Shown one piece after another: positions 1-9,605 of a stretch of DNA of 64,000 nt (its first letter is position 1; each line of letters opens with the position of its first letter). Position numbers and translations under genes: made by a program. Source of the DNA: Flavobacterium sp. HBTb2-11-1. Its GTDB lineage: Bacteria > Bacteroidota > Bacteroidia > Flavobacteriales > Flavobacteriaceae. The DNA lies in assembly GCF_009826975.1 (NCBI RefSeq), contig NZ_WUMO01000010.1:92812-156811 (forward strand), written 5' to 3'. The notes below the pieces were generated by a model, which saw nothing but the letters and a program-made list of their open reading frames with translations, had not been told where the DNA came from and searched no databases.

Positions 1-1
1 C

Positions 2-1756
2 TTAAGAGGTTTTGATTGCGATCACGGAACCGATATTAATATCACTGTTGACGGAATGCCGGTAAATATGGTTTCGCACGCACACGGACAAGGCTATTCT
101 GATCTGCATTTTGTGATTCCAGAAACAGTTGACAATATCGATTTTGATAAAGGTGCTTATTTTGTTGATAAAGGCGATTTTACAACTGCAGGATATGTTG
201 GTTTTAATACCAAAAATGCTTTGCAAAACAGCTCTATTTCTTTTGAAGGTGGGCAGTTTGATACTTTTCGTACCGTTGCGATGTTTAATTTATTGAATAA
301 AGAAAACCAATCGGCTTATTTTGCTGGAGAATATATGATGACCGATGGTTATTTTGATGCTCCTCAGAATTTTAACCGAATTAATTTGTTTGGAAAATAC
401 AATGCTAAAATGGAAAACGGAGACCGTTTGGCGATTTCGGTTTCACATTTTAAAAGCCAATGGGACGCCAGCGGACAGATTCCTGACCGTGCAGTAAACG
501 ACGGAACAATTTCGCATTTCGGAGCAATCGATCCGAATGAAGGAGGAAATACAGACAGAACCAACTTTAATCTGCAATACGATGCAAAAATTGATGACAA
601 TACACACATTAAAAGCAGCGCATATTTAAGTAAATACGATTTTGAACTGTATTCTAATTTTACTTTTTTCTTGAATGATCCTGTAAACGGCGATCAAATC
701 AAACAGAAAGAAAATAGAACTATTGTAGGTTTTCAGTCAGAATACGATCAAAAACTGAATGAAAAATGGCGTTTTAAACTAGGCGCTGGACTTCGAAATG
801 ACAATAATAAAGATGTAGAATTGTCTCATACATTAAACAGAAAAACAGTTTTAGAATATTTGAGTTTAGGAACGGTAAATCAGACCAATTTATTTACGTA
901 TTCAAGTCTTGATTTTACTGCTGGAAAATGGTTAGTAAACGGAGGTTTGCGTTTGGATTATTTCAAATTTGGATATGAAGATCAATTGGCTGCAACTTAT
1001 AGTAATCAGACGCAGACCAAAGCAATTGTAAGCCCGAAACTAAACTTTTTGTATACTCAAAATGACAAATTAAACTATTTCTTGAAGTTAGGAAAAGGAT
1101 TTCACAGTAATGATACCCGTGTAGTTGTGGCGCAAAAAGGAGAAAAAATTCTTCCAGAAACGTACGGAGCAGATTTAGGTTTAAACTGGAAACCATTTCC
1201 AAGAATGATTGTCAATTCGGCTCTTTGGTATTTATATCTAGCTCAGGAATTTGTGTACGTAGGAGACGAAGCTGTTGTTGAACCAAGCGGAAAAACAGAA
1301 CGTAAAGGTTTTGATTTTGGAATTAGATATCAATTGACCAATTGGTTGTTCTGGAATGCAGATTATACATATACGCATGCAAGAGCAATAGACGAACCAA
1401 AAGGAAACGATTATTTGCCACTTGCTCCAAAAAACACTTTAATGAGCGGACTTTCGGTAAAGGATTTAAAAGGTTTTTCAGGGAGCATAAGAACGCGTTT
1501 CTTAGGCGACAGACCAGCAAACGAAGACAATTCGGTTGTAGCAAAAGGATATTGTATTACCGATTTCTCTGTGAATTATCAGATTAAGAAAGTTTCAATT
1601 GGCGTAAACATTGACAATATTTTCAATACAAAATGGAAAGAAACACAATTTTTAACCGAATCAAGATTGGCAAATGAAACAGATCCTGTAGAAGAAATTC
1701 ATTTTACGGCAGGAACTCCGTTTAATGCGCGTTTGATCTTGAAATACACGTGGTAG
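2..1756 (+). CDS. TonB-dependent outer-membrane receptor, 5'-truncated by window edge
   Basis: The reading frame is open from base 2, so the gene begins upstream of the window and the first internal ATG (56) is not the start. The first visible residues (LRGFDCDHGTDINITVDGMP) are the end of a TonB plug domain. The remaining roughly 550 residues have the alternating polar/aromatic pattern of a 22-strand barrel and end in ...LILKYTW; the terminal aromatic residue is typical of BAM-inserted outer-membrane proteins. The family takes up siderophores, metal complexes or oligosaccharides using TonB-ExbBD energy. The substrate cannot be inferred: signal peptide and TonB box are missing and no SusD partner follows. 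A strong hairpin lies just after the stop. It is separate from the PUL on the other side of the regulator gene. Confidence 0.9.
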   Translation, partial: LRGFDCDHGTDINITVDGMPVNMVSHAHGQGYSDLHFVIPETVDNIDFDKGAYFVDKGDFTTAGYVGFNTKNALQNSSISFEGGQFDTFRTVAMFNLLNKENQSAYFAGEYMMTDGYFDAPQNFNRINLFGKYNAKMENGDRLAISVSHFKSQWDASGQIPDRAVNDGTISHFGAIDPNEGGNTDRTNFNLQYDAKIDDNTHIKSSAYLSKYDFELYSNFTFFLNDPVNGDQIKQKENRTIVGFQSEYDQKLNEKWRFKLGAGLRNDNNKDVELSHTLNRKTVLEYLSLGTVNQTNLFTYSSLDFTAGKWLVNGGLRLDYFKFGYEDQLAATYSNQTQTKAIVSPKLNFLYTQNDKLNYFLKLGKGFHSNDTRVVVAQKGEKILPETYGADLGLNWKPFPRMIVNSALWYLYLAQEFVYVGDEAVVEPSGKTERKGFDFGIRYQLTNWLFWNADYTYTHARAIDEPKGNDYLPLAPKNTLMSGLSVKDLKGFSGSIRTRFLGDRPANEDNSVVAKGYCITDFSVNYQIKKVSIGVNIDNIFNTKWKETQFLTESRLANETDPVEEIHFTAGTPFNARLILKYTW

Positions 1757-1777
1757 AAATTGATCAATGTGGCAATT

Positions 1778-1830
1778 AGAAAATGTGCCAATTAGATAAT
1801 TACTCGCATTATCTAATTGGCACATTTTCT
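1778..1830. terminator. Perfect 23-bp hairpin after the receptor gene
   Basis: Bases 1778-1800 and 1808-1830 are exact reverse complements with a 7-base loop, starting 22 bases after the receptor stop codon. The right arm runs into a short T-rich stretch, so it could act as a transcription terminator or 3'-end stabiliser. The stem is long and AT-rich, so it could also be a mobile palindromic repeat. Confidence 0.65.
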
Positions 1831-2035
1831 TCTTTGAGAATAAAAATCGTGAATTCGTGGCGATTATTTAAACAAATAGCTTTGCCGATTTTGTGTTTTT
1901 TTAAGCATGTACTTGGTATTAAAAAGGTTTTTTAACGCAGAGTTCGCAGAGGATTTACGCAGAGAAACGCAAAGATTTTAGTCTATGCATTTTATTTTAA
2001 AGGTCACAGAGCGATAGCAAAACATTCCAATTTTC

Positions 2036-2128
2036 AAACATAGCCCGCGGTTTCAACCGCGTGGAGGCCCAGAAATGCGTTGTGTAATTTACGTTGTGTT
2101 CCCACGGTTGAAACCGCGGGCTATGTTT
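2036..2128. repeat. GC-rich long inverted repeat (REP-like element)
   Basis: Bases 2036-2059 and 2105-2128 form a perfect 24-bp inverted repeat built on CCCGCGGTTTCAACCG, separated by 45 bases. Its GC content is well above the surrounding sequence, which makes it stand out. No transposase gene is adjacent. It resembles dispersed palindromic elements of Bacteroidota genomes; mobility by a distant enzyme is inference. Confidence 0.7.
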
Positions 2129-2250
2129 TATAAAACATATAAATAAAACCTTATAGATAAATTGTATTGAATTTCTCATAAAACCATAAAGAGAAAAAAA
2201 CTTTGCGTCTCTGCGACTTTGCGAGAGTTATTTAAGCTACTTAAAAAAAC

Positions 2251-5200
2251 TTATCTATTCGCATTGATATATTCCGACGGCGACATATTAAAATGCTTCT
2301 GGAAATTACGTCCAAAACTCGTTTGCGATTTGTAGCCGACCATTTCTGCGATTTCGTACATTTTGTAGTTTTCGTTTAATAATAGTTCTGCAGCTCTTTT
2401 GAGACGTACGATATTGATTAATTCGTTTGGACTTAGATTCGTAATGTCTTTAATTTTTCTGTATAAAGTCGAGCGGCTCATATTCATGATTTCTGCAAGC
2501 GATTCTACGCTTAAATCCTGATCAGTGATATTTTTAAGGATTTCGTCGTCCAGTTTTTTCAGGAACTTTTCGTCAGTTTTATTGTGGGCAATGCTTTTAA
2601 TGTGCGAAAGCGGCGAACTCGCATAATAATTCATAATCTGTCTGCGGTTTTCAATCAAGTTATTGGCTTGTACTTTCAGATAATCCATAGAAAAAGGTTT
2701 TGCCACATAAGCGTCTGCACCCACTTCAAGTCCGTCGATTTGTGATTTTAATGAGTTTTTCGCCGTCAATAAAATAACCGGAATATGACTCGTTTCGAGA
2801 TTCGTTTTAATCTTTTTACACATCGTAAATCCGTCCATAACAGGCATGGTCACATCTGAAATCACCAACTGAATGTTTTCGTTATGAATGATTTTGATGG
2901 CTTCTTCGCCATTTTGGGCCTTTAAAACAGTGTAAGTTCCTGCCAATTCTGTTGTAATAAAATTCAAAAGGTCATCATTGTCTTCTACCACCAAAACTTG
3001 CGCTTTTTCGTTTTTGATTTCAATTGGTTCTTTTGGCGTTTCACTTTCTGTTTGTTCTTTCTCAGAATCGGCATAAAGCATAAATTCTTCTTCTTGATGC
3101 AGCGGAACGGTTAATTCGAAAATATTGTAATTTACATCTTCAATCAATTCTAAACTTCCATTGTGCAATTGCGCCAAAGAATGCGCCAGCGAAAGTCCAA
3201 TTCCCGTTCCTGATGCCGTACTGCTGTCATCAACTCTAAAAAAGGGCTCAAAAATCTTGTCTTTTAAATGAATGGGAATCACATTTCCATCATTTTTTAC
3301 AATCAAATGCAGTTTCTTTTCATCTCTAAACAAAGAAATGGAAACCTTTTTATTCGAGTATTTAATCGCATTGTTGATCAAATTGCTCAAGATTTTTTTG
3401 AAAGCCTCTTTGTCAACAAAAGCGTGAATGTCTTTTTCACCCAATTCCAATTGAAATTCCAGTTCGCGTTCTTCGATTAATTGGCTGAATCTCAAATGAA
3501 AATTTCGAACCATCGAAGAAATATTCGCTTCGACGAAAGTCAATTTCAAGCCGCCAATCTCCGATTTTCTAAAATCGAGCAATTCGTTTACCAACTTCAA
3601 TAAACGGGAAGTATTTTTCTTCATGATCGAAAGATGCTGCGGCACTTCTTCCGATTCGTATTTCATTCCCAAAAGCTTTTCCAACGGACCTTTGATAAGC
3701 GTTAAAGGTGTTCTGATTTCGTGGGCTACATTCGTAAAAAAGTCAATTTTTGCCTGATAGATTTCTTTTTCTTTTTCATCATTCAAATGCTTGATTTTGC
3801 GGTTATTCTTGATCTGAGTCAGATTTTGAGAATAACGAATGATATAATAGAAACCAGCACAAATTAGTAAGAAATACAGCAGATAAGCATAAGTACTCGC
3901 GTACCATGGCGGAAGAATGCGTATTTTGAGTTTTACCTCTTTACTCCAAACTCCAAAACTATTGAGTGATTTTACTTTAAAAACATAATCGCCAGGCGCC
4001 AATTCGGTAAAGAAAACCTTGTTGTTTCTTCCCAAATACACCCAATCATTATTTACATTTTCCAATTGATACCAATATTCGGTCAGTTCGGGTGCAGTGT
4101 AATTTAAAGACGCAAATTCGAGATTAAAAGACGATTGGCTGTTGTTGAGTTCCAATTCATCCAAAAACGAAATAGATTGCGAAATAGGCGAATCGGGGCT
4201 GTTTACCTCAATATCCTTATTATTAATCTGAATATTGGTAATGTAAATAAAAGGCGTGTATTTATTTTTGCTGAAATGCTTCGGATTAAAACTGATCATT
4301 CCGTTTAGGTTTCCAAAATACATATCGCCGTTTGCATCTTTAAAAGCTGAATTGTAATTGAACTGATCGCTCAATAATCCGTTTGCGGTCGTGAAAATCT
4401 TAATGGTTTTATGATCTGGACCAAATTTTACCAAACCTTTGGAAGTGGTCAGCCAAAGATTTTTAGAATCATCTTCCAAAATAGAATAGAAAACATTGCT
4501 CGGCATTCCGTTTTTGGTTGTGAATTTGGTAAAAGTATGGTTTTGTCTGTTTACAAGATTCAATCCGTTTTCGGTTGCAATCCATAAGTTTTTTGAAGAA
4601 TCTTCAAAAATGGCATTTATCGTATTATTGCTAATGCCTTTTGGATTTTTATAATCATACATAAAAACCTCTTTTTTCTTCGTTTTCGGATTGTAAAACA
4701 ACAATCCATCGCGATAACTTCCAGCCCAAAGATTGCCGTCGCTGTCTTCTTTCATATTCGTATAATGATACGTTTCTGGAAAGAATTTCAGAATTTCAAA
4801 ATTATCCGCCTGTTCATTATAGCGATAAAGTCCTGATGTTGTTACCACAATCAGATCTCCGTTTTTCATTTCATAAAAAGAAAAAATAAAATTGCTGTGC
4901 AGTCCGCTTCGGCCATCATTGGCGCTGTAATGCTTGAGAATTGCGCCCGAATTTCGGTCTAAAACATCTAAACCATGCTCGAAAGTTCCGACCCAGATTT
5001 TGTCTTTCCGAGGCATTAAAGCATGAATATTATAATACGAAACATTATAAGAAGTGAACTTTTGCGTTTTCGGATTAAAACGATTTACGCCTGCATCTTC
5101 TGTTCCGATCCATAAATCGCCGTGATCGTCTTTATGAATTTCTCGAACTGCGTTTCCACTAATAGAATTTTGATTGTTCTGCGGAAAGTACTTTTTAAAC

Positions 5201-6180
5201 TGAGTGTATTGTTTCTGATGATAATTGACACCGCCAAAATACGTTCCAATCCATATTCCGTTTTCTTTGTCAATTGTAATAGAATAAGCCGCATTATCTG
5301 AAATCGCATACGGATCGTTGTAATTTTTCTTAAGATTTACAGCCGTTTTGGTTTTCAGATTATACACATAAACCCCAGATTCGCTTGCAATCCAAAGTTC
5401 ATCATTTCCTTTTTTCCTGAATTGACGAACGAAAACCGGTTCTTTTATTGCGAATTGTAATTCAGTTGTGCTTTTGTTTTTTCTATTATATAGTAGTACA
5501 CCGTGATCTTGCGTGCCGATTACAATATTTTCTGAATCTACGGCATAAATGACTGTAATTCTGAAATTAGCTTTATTTGCTGGCGGATTTAACGGAATAT
5601 TTTCAAAAGAAAGGTTTTCTTCAGAATAATGATAGATTTTATTGAGAGAAGAAGCCCAGATTTCTCCTTTGTAATCTTTCGTAATCGAAGTGGTAATGAA
5701 GTATTTGTTTGGATTGAAAGTGGTTGTTTGCTGCTTTTTTGGTGCATATTTATACAAAATGTTGCCAGAAACAAACCAAATGTTGTCTTTTTGATCGTGA
5801 TTGATGTCGTTGATGCGATCATTTATGGCTTCATTCAAAATCGTAAAACGATCCAGTTTTTTATCATAATGATACAAACCTTTATCAGTACCGACCCAAA
5901 TTGTGCCATTGTGTTCGTGTAAAGATTGAATATAATTGCTTCCTAAACTATGAACAGGATCTCCGCTGCTTCTATAGGTTTTAAAACGATAGCCGTCAAA
6001 ACGGTTTAAACCGTCTTTGGTTCCAAACCACATAAAACCGTCATTATCTTGTATTGAGGTCAAAACTGTGTTGTTTGAAAGTCCTTCTTCTACCTGATAA
6101 TGTTTAAAATAATACTCCTGCGCATTCGAAAAATTTATCGAAAAAAAGCTGAAATATAAAAAAAGAAAGAATTTACGCAT
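2251..6180 (-). CDS. Hybrid two-component system regulator (HTCS) of the PUL
   Basis: A one-protein sensor, kinase, receiver and transcription factor of 1309 residues. A signal peptide (1-21, ending SNAQ) leads into repeated W-x-G-T/LNRF blocks, the two seven-bladed Reg_prop propellers, to about residue 670. A Y_Y_Y domain (~690-755) and one membrane segment (~757-780) follow. The kinase has H820 in AHEIRTP, an NLINNA N-box and GTGIGLSLA. The receiver has D1109 in LVISDVTMP and a K in AKPF, and an AraC helix-turn-helix ends the protein. HTCS proteins bind oligosaccharide in the periplasm and activate the neighbouring susC-type operon. The gene is divergent from SusC across 382 bases, so it very likely controls that locus. 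All catalytic motifs are intact and the length is normal for the family. Confidence 0.96.
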   Translation of the reverse strand: MRKFFLFLYFSFFSINFSNAQEYYFKHYQVEEGLSNNTVLTSIQDNDGFMWFGTKDGLNRFDGYRFKTYRSSGDPVHSLGSNYIQSLHEHNGTIWVGTDKGLYHYDKKLDRFTILNEAINDRINDINHDQKDNIWFVSGNILYKYAPKKQQTTTFNPNKYFITTSITKDYKGEIWASSLNKIYHYSEENLSFENIPLNPPANKANFRITVIYAVDSENIVIGTQDHGVLLYNRKNKSTTELQFAIKEPVFVRQFRKKGNDELWIASESGVYVYNLKTKTAVNLKKNYNDPYAISDNAAYSITIDKENGIWIGTYFGGVNYHQKQYTQFKKYFPQNNQNSISGNAVREIHKDDHGDLWIGTEDAGVNRFNPKTQKFTSYNVSYYNIHALMPRKDKIWVGTFEHGLDVLDRNSGAILKHYSANDGRSGLHSNFIFSFYEMKNGDLIVVTTSGLYRYNEQADNFEILKFFPETYHYTNMKEDSDGNLWAGSYRDGLLFYNPKTKKKEVFMYDYKNPKGISNNTINAIFEDSSKNLWIATENGLNLVNRQNHTFTKFTTKNGMPSNVFYSILEDDSKNLWLTTSKGLVKFGPDHKTIKIFTTANGLLSDQFNYNSAFKDANGDMYFGNLNGMISFNPKHFSKNKYTPFIYITNIQINNKDIEVNSPDSPISQSISFLDELELNNSQSSFNLEFASLNYTAPELTEYWYQLENVNNDWVYLGRNNKVFFTELAPGDYVFKVKSLNSFGVWSKEVKLKIRILPPWYASTYAYLLYFLLICAGFYYIIRYSQNLTQIKNNRKIKHLNDEKEKEIYQAKIDFFTNVAHEIRTPLTLIKGPLEKLLGMKYESEEVPQHLSIMKKNTSRLLKLVNELLDFRKSEIGGLKLTFVEANISSMVRNFHLRFSQLIEERELEFQLELGEKDIHAFVDKEAFKKILSNLINNAIKYSNKKVSISLFRDEKKLHLIVKNDGNVIPIHLKDKIFEPFFRVDDSSTASGTGIGLSLAHSLAQLHNGSLELIEDVNYNIFELTVPLHQEEEFMLYADSEKEQTESETPKEPIEIKNEKAQVLVVEDNDDLLNFITTELAGTYTVLKAQNGEEAIKIIHNENIQLVISDVTMPVMDGFTMCKKIKTNLETSHIPVILLTAKNSLKSQIDGLEVGADAYVAKPFSMDYLKVQANNLIENRRQIMNYYASSPLSHIKSIAHNKTDEKFLKKLDDEILKNITDQDLSVESLAEIMNMSRSTLYRKIKDITNLSPNELINIVRLKRAAELLLNENYKMYEIAEMVGYKSQTSFGRNFQKHFNMSPSEYINANR

Positions 6181-6562
6181 AGTTGTATTTTTTAGGCTAA
6201 AATCTAGATTTCTGCAAATCGTCTCAATATTCTACAAAATGTTGCAACTGAATGAAAACGGGCTGTTTTTAATACAATTTGAATCATTTGAGAGAGATAT
6301 TGACACAAATGAAGCATTTTATTTTGAATAAAAAGCGCCTACTTTGAATTTTAAAATAAATGATATTGATAAAATTTTAAGGTTAAAAATACACTATCGA
6401 TAAAATAAAGTTTGAAAAAACCAACCATTAATAATTTTGAAACAAAATGAACAATTTATTACAACTAAAGAATATTAGTTCTTTTTTTGCCCGTATACCA
6501 GACGGCTAAAAAAGCGCCATATTTCATTAAACCAAACCACAAAAAGAATAAAACTATCTAAA
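6181..6562. other. Divergent regulatory region between HTCS and SusC genes
   Basis: An AT-rich gene-free stretch of 382 bases. It holds one convincing SusC promoter (6411-6439) and must contain the HTCS binding sites, but I could not pick out a clear direct or inverted repeat for them. No good TAnnTTTG element was seen for the HTCS gene itself on the minus strand. Confidence 0.7.
6411..6439 (+). promoter_or_regulatory. Bacteroidota-type promoter for the SusC/SusD genes
   Basis: TTTG at 6411-6414 and TAATTTTG at 6432-6439 are separated by 17 bases. This matches the -33 TTG / -7 TAnnTTTG consensus known for Flavobacterium housekeeping sigma factor. Transcription would begin near 6446 and give a leader of about 115 bases before the SusC start. 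Confidence 0.7.
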
Positions 6563-9500
6563 ATGCAAAAATCAATGAAAACAAAGTTCACTCACTTTTT
6601 AACGAAGAGATATTACCTCTTAGTTTTCTTTAGTTTATTACTGCAGTCTGCTTTTGCCCAGCAAATAAATGTTACGGGAAAAGTGACTACCGCAGACGGA
6701 CAAGCGGTTCCTTTTGCGAATGTTTTGATAAAAGGAACACAGAATGGTGCTGTTACCGATTTTGACGGAAGCTTTAAAATTTCAGCCAGCGGAAATCAGA
6801 CTCTAGTTTTTAGTTCACAAGGCTATAAAACAGTAGAAATTGCCATCAACAACAAAACTTCTATAAACGTTACAATGGCAGAAGATGCCATGAAACTCGA
6901 TGAGATAGTGGTTGTAGGTTACGGATCGCAGCAGAAAAAAGACCTTACGGGAGCTGTTGCATTAGTTAAACCAGACGAAATTCAGAAAAGACAGGTAACT
7001 ACAGTTGCAGATGGACTTCAAGGCTTGGTTACCGGAGTTAAAGTTCGCGGTGGCGGACGCCCGGGACAAGAAGCCAATGTTGAAATTCGTGGTCTTAAAA
7101 ACCTTCAAAACACCAATCCATTATATGTAATTGACGGTTTAGTAACTTCTGCAAACAGAGACTTTAACCCAAATGATATTGAATCGATTCAGGTTTTAAA
7201 AGATGCTTCTGCAGCAGCAATTTATGGTTCTAGAGCTGCAAATGGTGTCATTATTATTACCACTAAAAAAGGAAAAAAAGGACCATTACAGGTTGAAGTT
7301 TCTGCAAAAAGCAGTTTTCAAATTATGCCTCGCTATGATTTAATGGGAACTGAGGAATTTGCCAAATACAACAATATGGCGTATGACAATGCTGGACTTC
7401 CGAGACAAAACCTGAATATGGCTGTAAATACAGATTGGCAGGATGCTACTTTTCAAACAGGAATGATTCAGGATTACAACGCGAGTTTTTCTGGTGGAAA
7501 CGAAAATTCGACATTCTTTATGTCTGGAAATTATTTTGGAAATGAAGGAACAGTTATCGGAACTGATTTTGACAGAATTTCATTCCGCGTCAATTCAAGC
7601 GGTACAAAAGGAATTTTCAGTATTGGAGAAAATTTGGCGATCAGTAATGCTAAAACAGATGAGATGTCTGGAAACCCAATTATTGATGTGTACAGAATGA
7701 CGCCAACGATTCCGCTTTACGATCCATCAAATCCGGGTGGATACGGTTACGGAAAACAAGGAGTTGCGGACACTTTTGGTACAAACCCTTTAGCATTGGC
7801 TGATTTTTCTAATGTAACCAATCAAAATTTCAGAATTAGAGGAAACATTTGGTCAGAATTAAAGTTCGTGCCTTGGTTGAAATACCGTTTCAATTTTGGA
7901 TATGAAACTAGTTTTGATTCTTATAAATACATGAGAAAAAAAGGAAGCTGGACATTAAATCAGCCGCAAGATCCTTCTCAAACCGATCAAAATAAAGGAA
8001 GGTCAGAAACTTTATTGTTTGAAAATACATTGACTTTCAAAAAAGAATTTGGCAAACACGATATTACGCTTTTAGTAGGTCAGACGTATCAAAAAGACAA
8101 TTACGATCAGATTTACGGAACAAAAAGAAATCTTCCGATGAATTCTGGAACTGGTCAATATTATGAGGTTTTGAATCAAGGAGATTCGCCAGTTGTGGGA
8201 GGTTTCATTAACGAAGCGGCCTTAACCTCATATTTAGGAAGATTAGAATACAACTACGATAATCGTTATTTATTTAATGCGGTAATCAGACGTGATGGTT
8301 CTTCTAGATTTAGCGATGGCAATAAATGGGGCAATTTCCCTTCTCTTTCAGCTGGATGGAGAATCAGCAACGAATCTTTCTTTAAATCAGAATTCATTAA
8401 AGATCTAAAATTAAGAGCAAGTTATGGAGAATTGGGTTCTGGAAATATCAGGGAATATGAATCTAAAAGCTTCGTTAATAATTTCGGACAAATTGTATTA
8501 GGCAAAGACCAAACTTTGTATCCTTCTGCAACTCAGGTAAAATTATCAAACTCACAACTGCGCTGGGAAAAACTAAAACAAACCAACATAGGATTGGATT
8601 TAGGAGTTTTGAATAATGATTTGCGTTTTACTGCGGATTATTTCATTGCTCGTACAGAAGATGTATTATTTGGTTTCCCTATTTTACTGACTACAGGAAA
8701 CGATGGCGGAAATCCAATTTCTAATGCGGCAACGGTAGAAAATAAAGGTTTTGAGCTGGAATTGGCTTACAGCAAAAAAATCAACGATTTCTCTTTTAAT
8801 GCTTCTGTAAACTTTACAAAAGTAAACAACAAGCTGGTTTCTTTAGGAAATGGACAAAATGAAAACATTATTGGCAACACCATGACTCGAAGCGGAAATC
8901 CAGTTGGAATGTGGTATGTGCTGCAAACAGACGGATTATTCCAAAATCAGCAGGAAATTGACAATTACAAAAATGCTGACGGAAAAGTGATTATGCCGAA
9001 TGCAGTGCCTGGAGATATTCGTTTTAAAGACAATAATGGAGACGGACAAATTACGAACGAAGACAAAGCGATTGTGGGAAGTCCGTGGCCAGAATTTGAA
9101 ATGGGTTTAAATGCTGGAGCTGAATATAAAAACTTTGATTTTTCTATGAACTGGATTGCTTCAAACGGAGCTACTGTTTACAACGGATTTAGAAGTGTTG
9201 TGGATCGTTTTGATGACAATAGTAACTACAGAAAAGGCATTCAGCCTTGGACGCCAGAAAATCCAAATACTGATTTTCCTAGAATTACCAAAGGTTCAAC
9301 TTTAAACTCAAGAGGAGATAGTGACCGTTTCTTGGAGAGCGGCAATTTCATCAGACTAAAATACATTGGTTTTGGATATAATTTGCCAAGCAGCGTTTTA
9401 GAAAAATCAGGAATTACAAGAGCAAGATTAACCTTATCTGCACAAAACATTCTAACGATCACGAAATACAAAGGTTTGGATCCTGAGTTTAGTAATACGG

Positions 9501-9589
9501 GTGATAACAGAATTTTTGAAAGAGGTGTTGATAACGGTTCGTTCCCGAATCTTAAAACGTATTCTTTTGGTGTTGAATTTAGCTTTTAA
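6563..9589 (+). CDS. SusC/RagA-type TonB-dependent glycan importer
   Basis: A 1008-residue outer-membrane receptor. A signal peptide ends at SAFAQ (~33). Next come a carboxypeptidase-regulatory-like beta domain (~36-110, GKVTTADGQAVPFANVLIKG), the DEIVVVGYGSQQKKDLTGAV segment that opens the SusC plug, the plug with NPLYVIDGL, and a long barrel ending YSFGVEFSF. SusC imports oligosaccharides captured by the SusD lid, using TonB energy. It lies 16 bases upstream of SusD, so the two are co-transcribed. A second ATG at 6575 gives an equally good signal peptide and may be the true start. No damage is seen. Expression is expected to depend on the HTCS protein encoded divergently. Confidence 0.97.
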   Translation: MQKSMKTKFTHFLTKRYYLLVFFSLLLQSAFAQQINVTGKVTTADGQAVPFANVLIKGTQNGAVTDFDGSFKISASGNQTLVFSSQGYKTVEIAINNKTSINVTMAEDAMKLDEIVVVGYGSQQKKDLTGAVALVKPDEIQKRQVTTVADGLQGLVTGVKVRGGGRPGQEANVEIRGLKNLQNTNPLYVIDGLVTSANRDFNPNDIESIQVLKDASAAAIYGSRAANGVIIITTKKGKKGPLQVEVSAKSSFQIMPRYDLMGTEEFAKYNNMAYDNAGLPRQNLNMAVNTDWQDATFQTGMIQDYNASFSGGNENSTFFMSGNYFGNEGTVIGTDFDRISFRVNSSGTKGIFSIGENLAISNAKTDEMSGNPIIDVYRMTPTIPLYDPSNPGGYGYGKQGVADTFGTNPLALADFSNVTNQNFRIRGNIWSELKFVPWLKYRFNFGYETSFDSYKYMRKKGSWTLNQPQDPSQTDQNKGRSETLLFENTLTFKKEFGKHDITLLVGQTYQKDNYDQIYGTKRNLPMNSGTGQYYEVLNQGDSPVVGGFINEAALTSYLGRLEYNYDNRYLFNAVIRRDGSSRFSDGNKWGNFPSLSAGWRISNESFFKSEFIKDLKLRASYGELGSGNIREYESKSFVNNFGQIVLGKDQTLYPSATQVKLSNSQLRWEKLKQTNIGLDLGVLNNDLRFTADYFIARTEDVLFGFPILLTTGNDGGNPISNAATVENKGFELELAYSKKINDFSFNASVNFTKVNNKLVSLGNGQNENIIGNTMTRSGNPVGMWYVLQTDGLFQNQQEIDNYKNADGKVIMPNAVPGDIRFKDNNGDGQITNEDKAIVGSPWPEFEMGLNAGAEYKNFDFSMNWIASNGATVYNGFRSVVDRFDDNSNYRKGIQPWTPENPNTDFPRITKGSTLNSRGDSDRFLESGNFIRLKYIGFGYNLPSSVLEKSGITRARLTLSAQNILTITKYKGLDPEFSNTGDNRIFERGVDNGSFPNLKTYSFGVEFSF

Positions 9590-9605
9590 TTAAAAAAATA
9601 GCGTA

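Larger units (their letters stand above)
1757..2250. other. Gene-free spacer filled with short repeats
   Basis: No credible coding region is seen. The spacer lies between the 3' ends of two convergent genes and holds three repeat structures. These are the 1778-1830 hairpin, a run of CGCAGAG-type units at 1934-1976 with a reverse-complement relative at 2201-2226, and the GC-rich inverted repeat at 2036-2128. Confidence 0.75.

Noticed and set aside
1997..2179. Small minus-strand open frame in the spacer after the receptor gene
   Set aside because: It runs through the GC-rich inverted repeat and encodes no recognisable protein.
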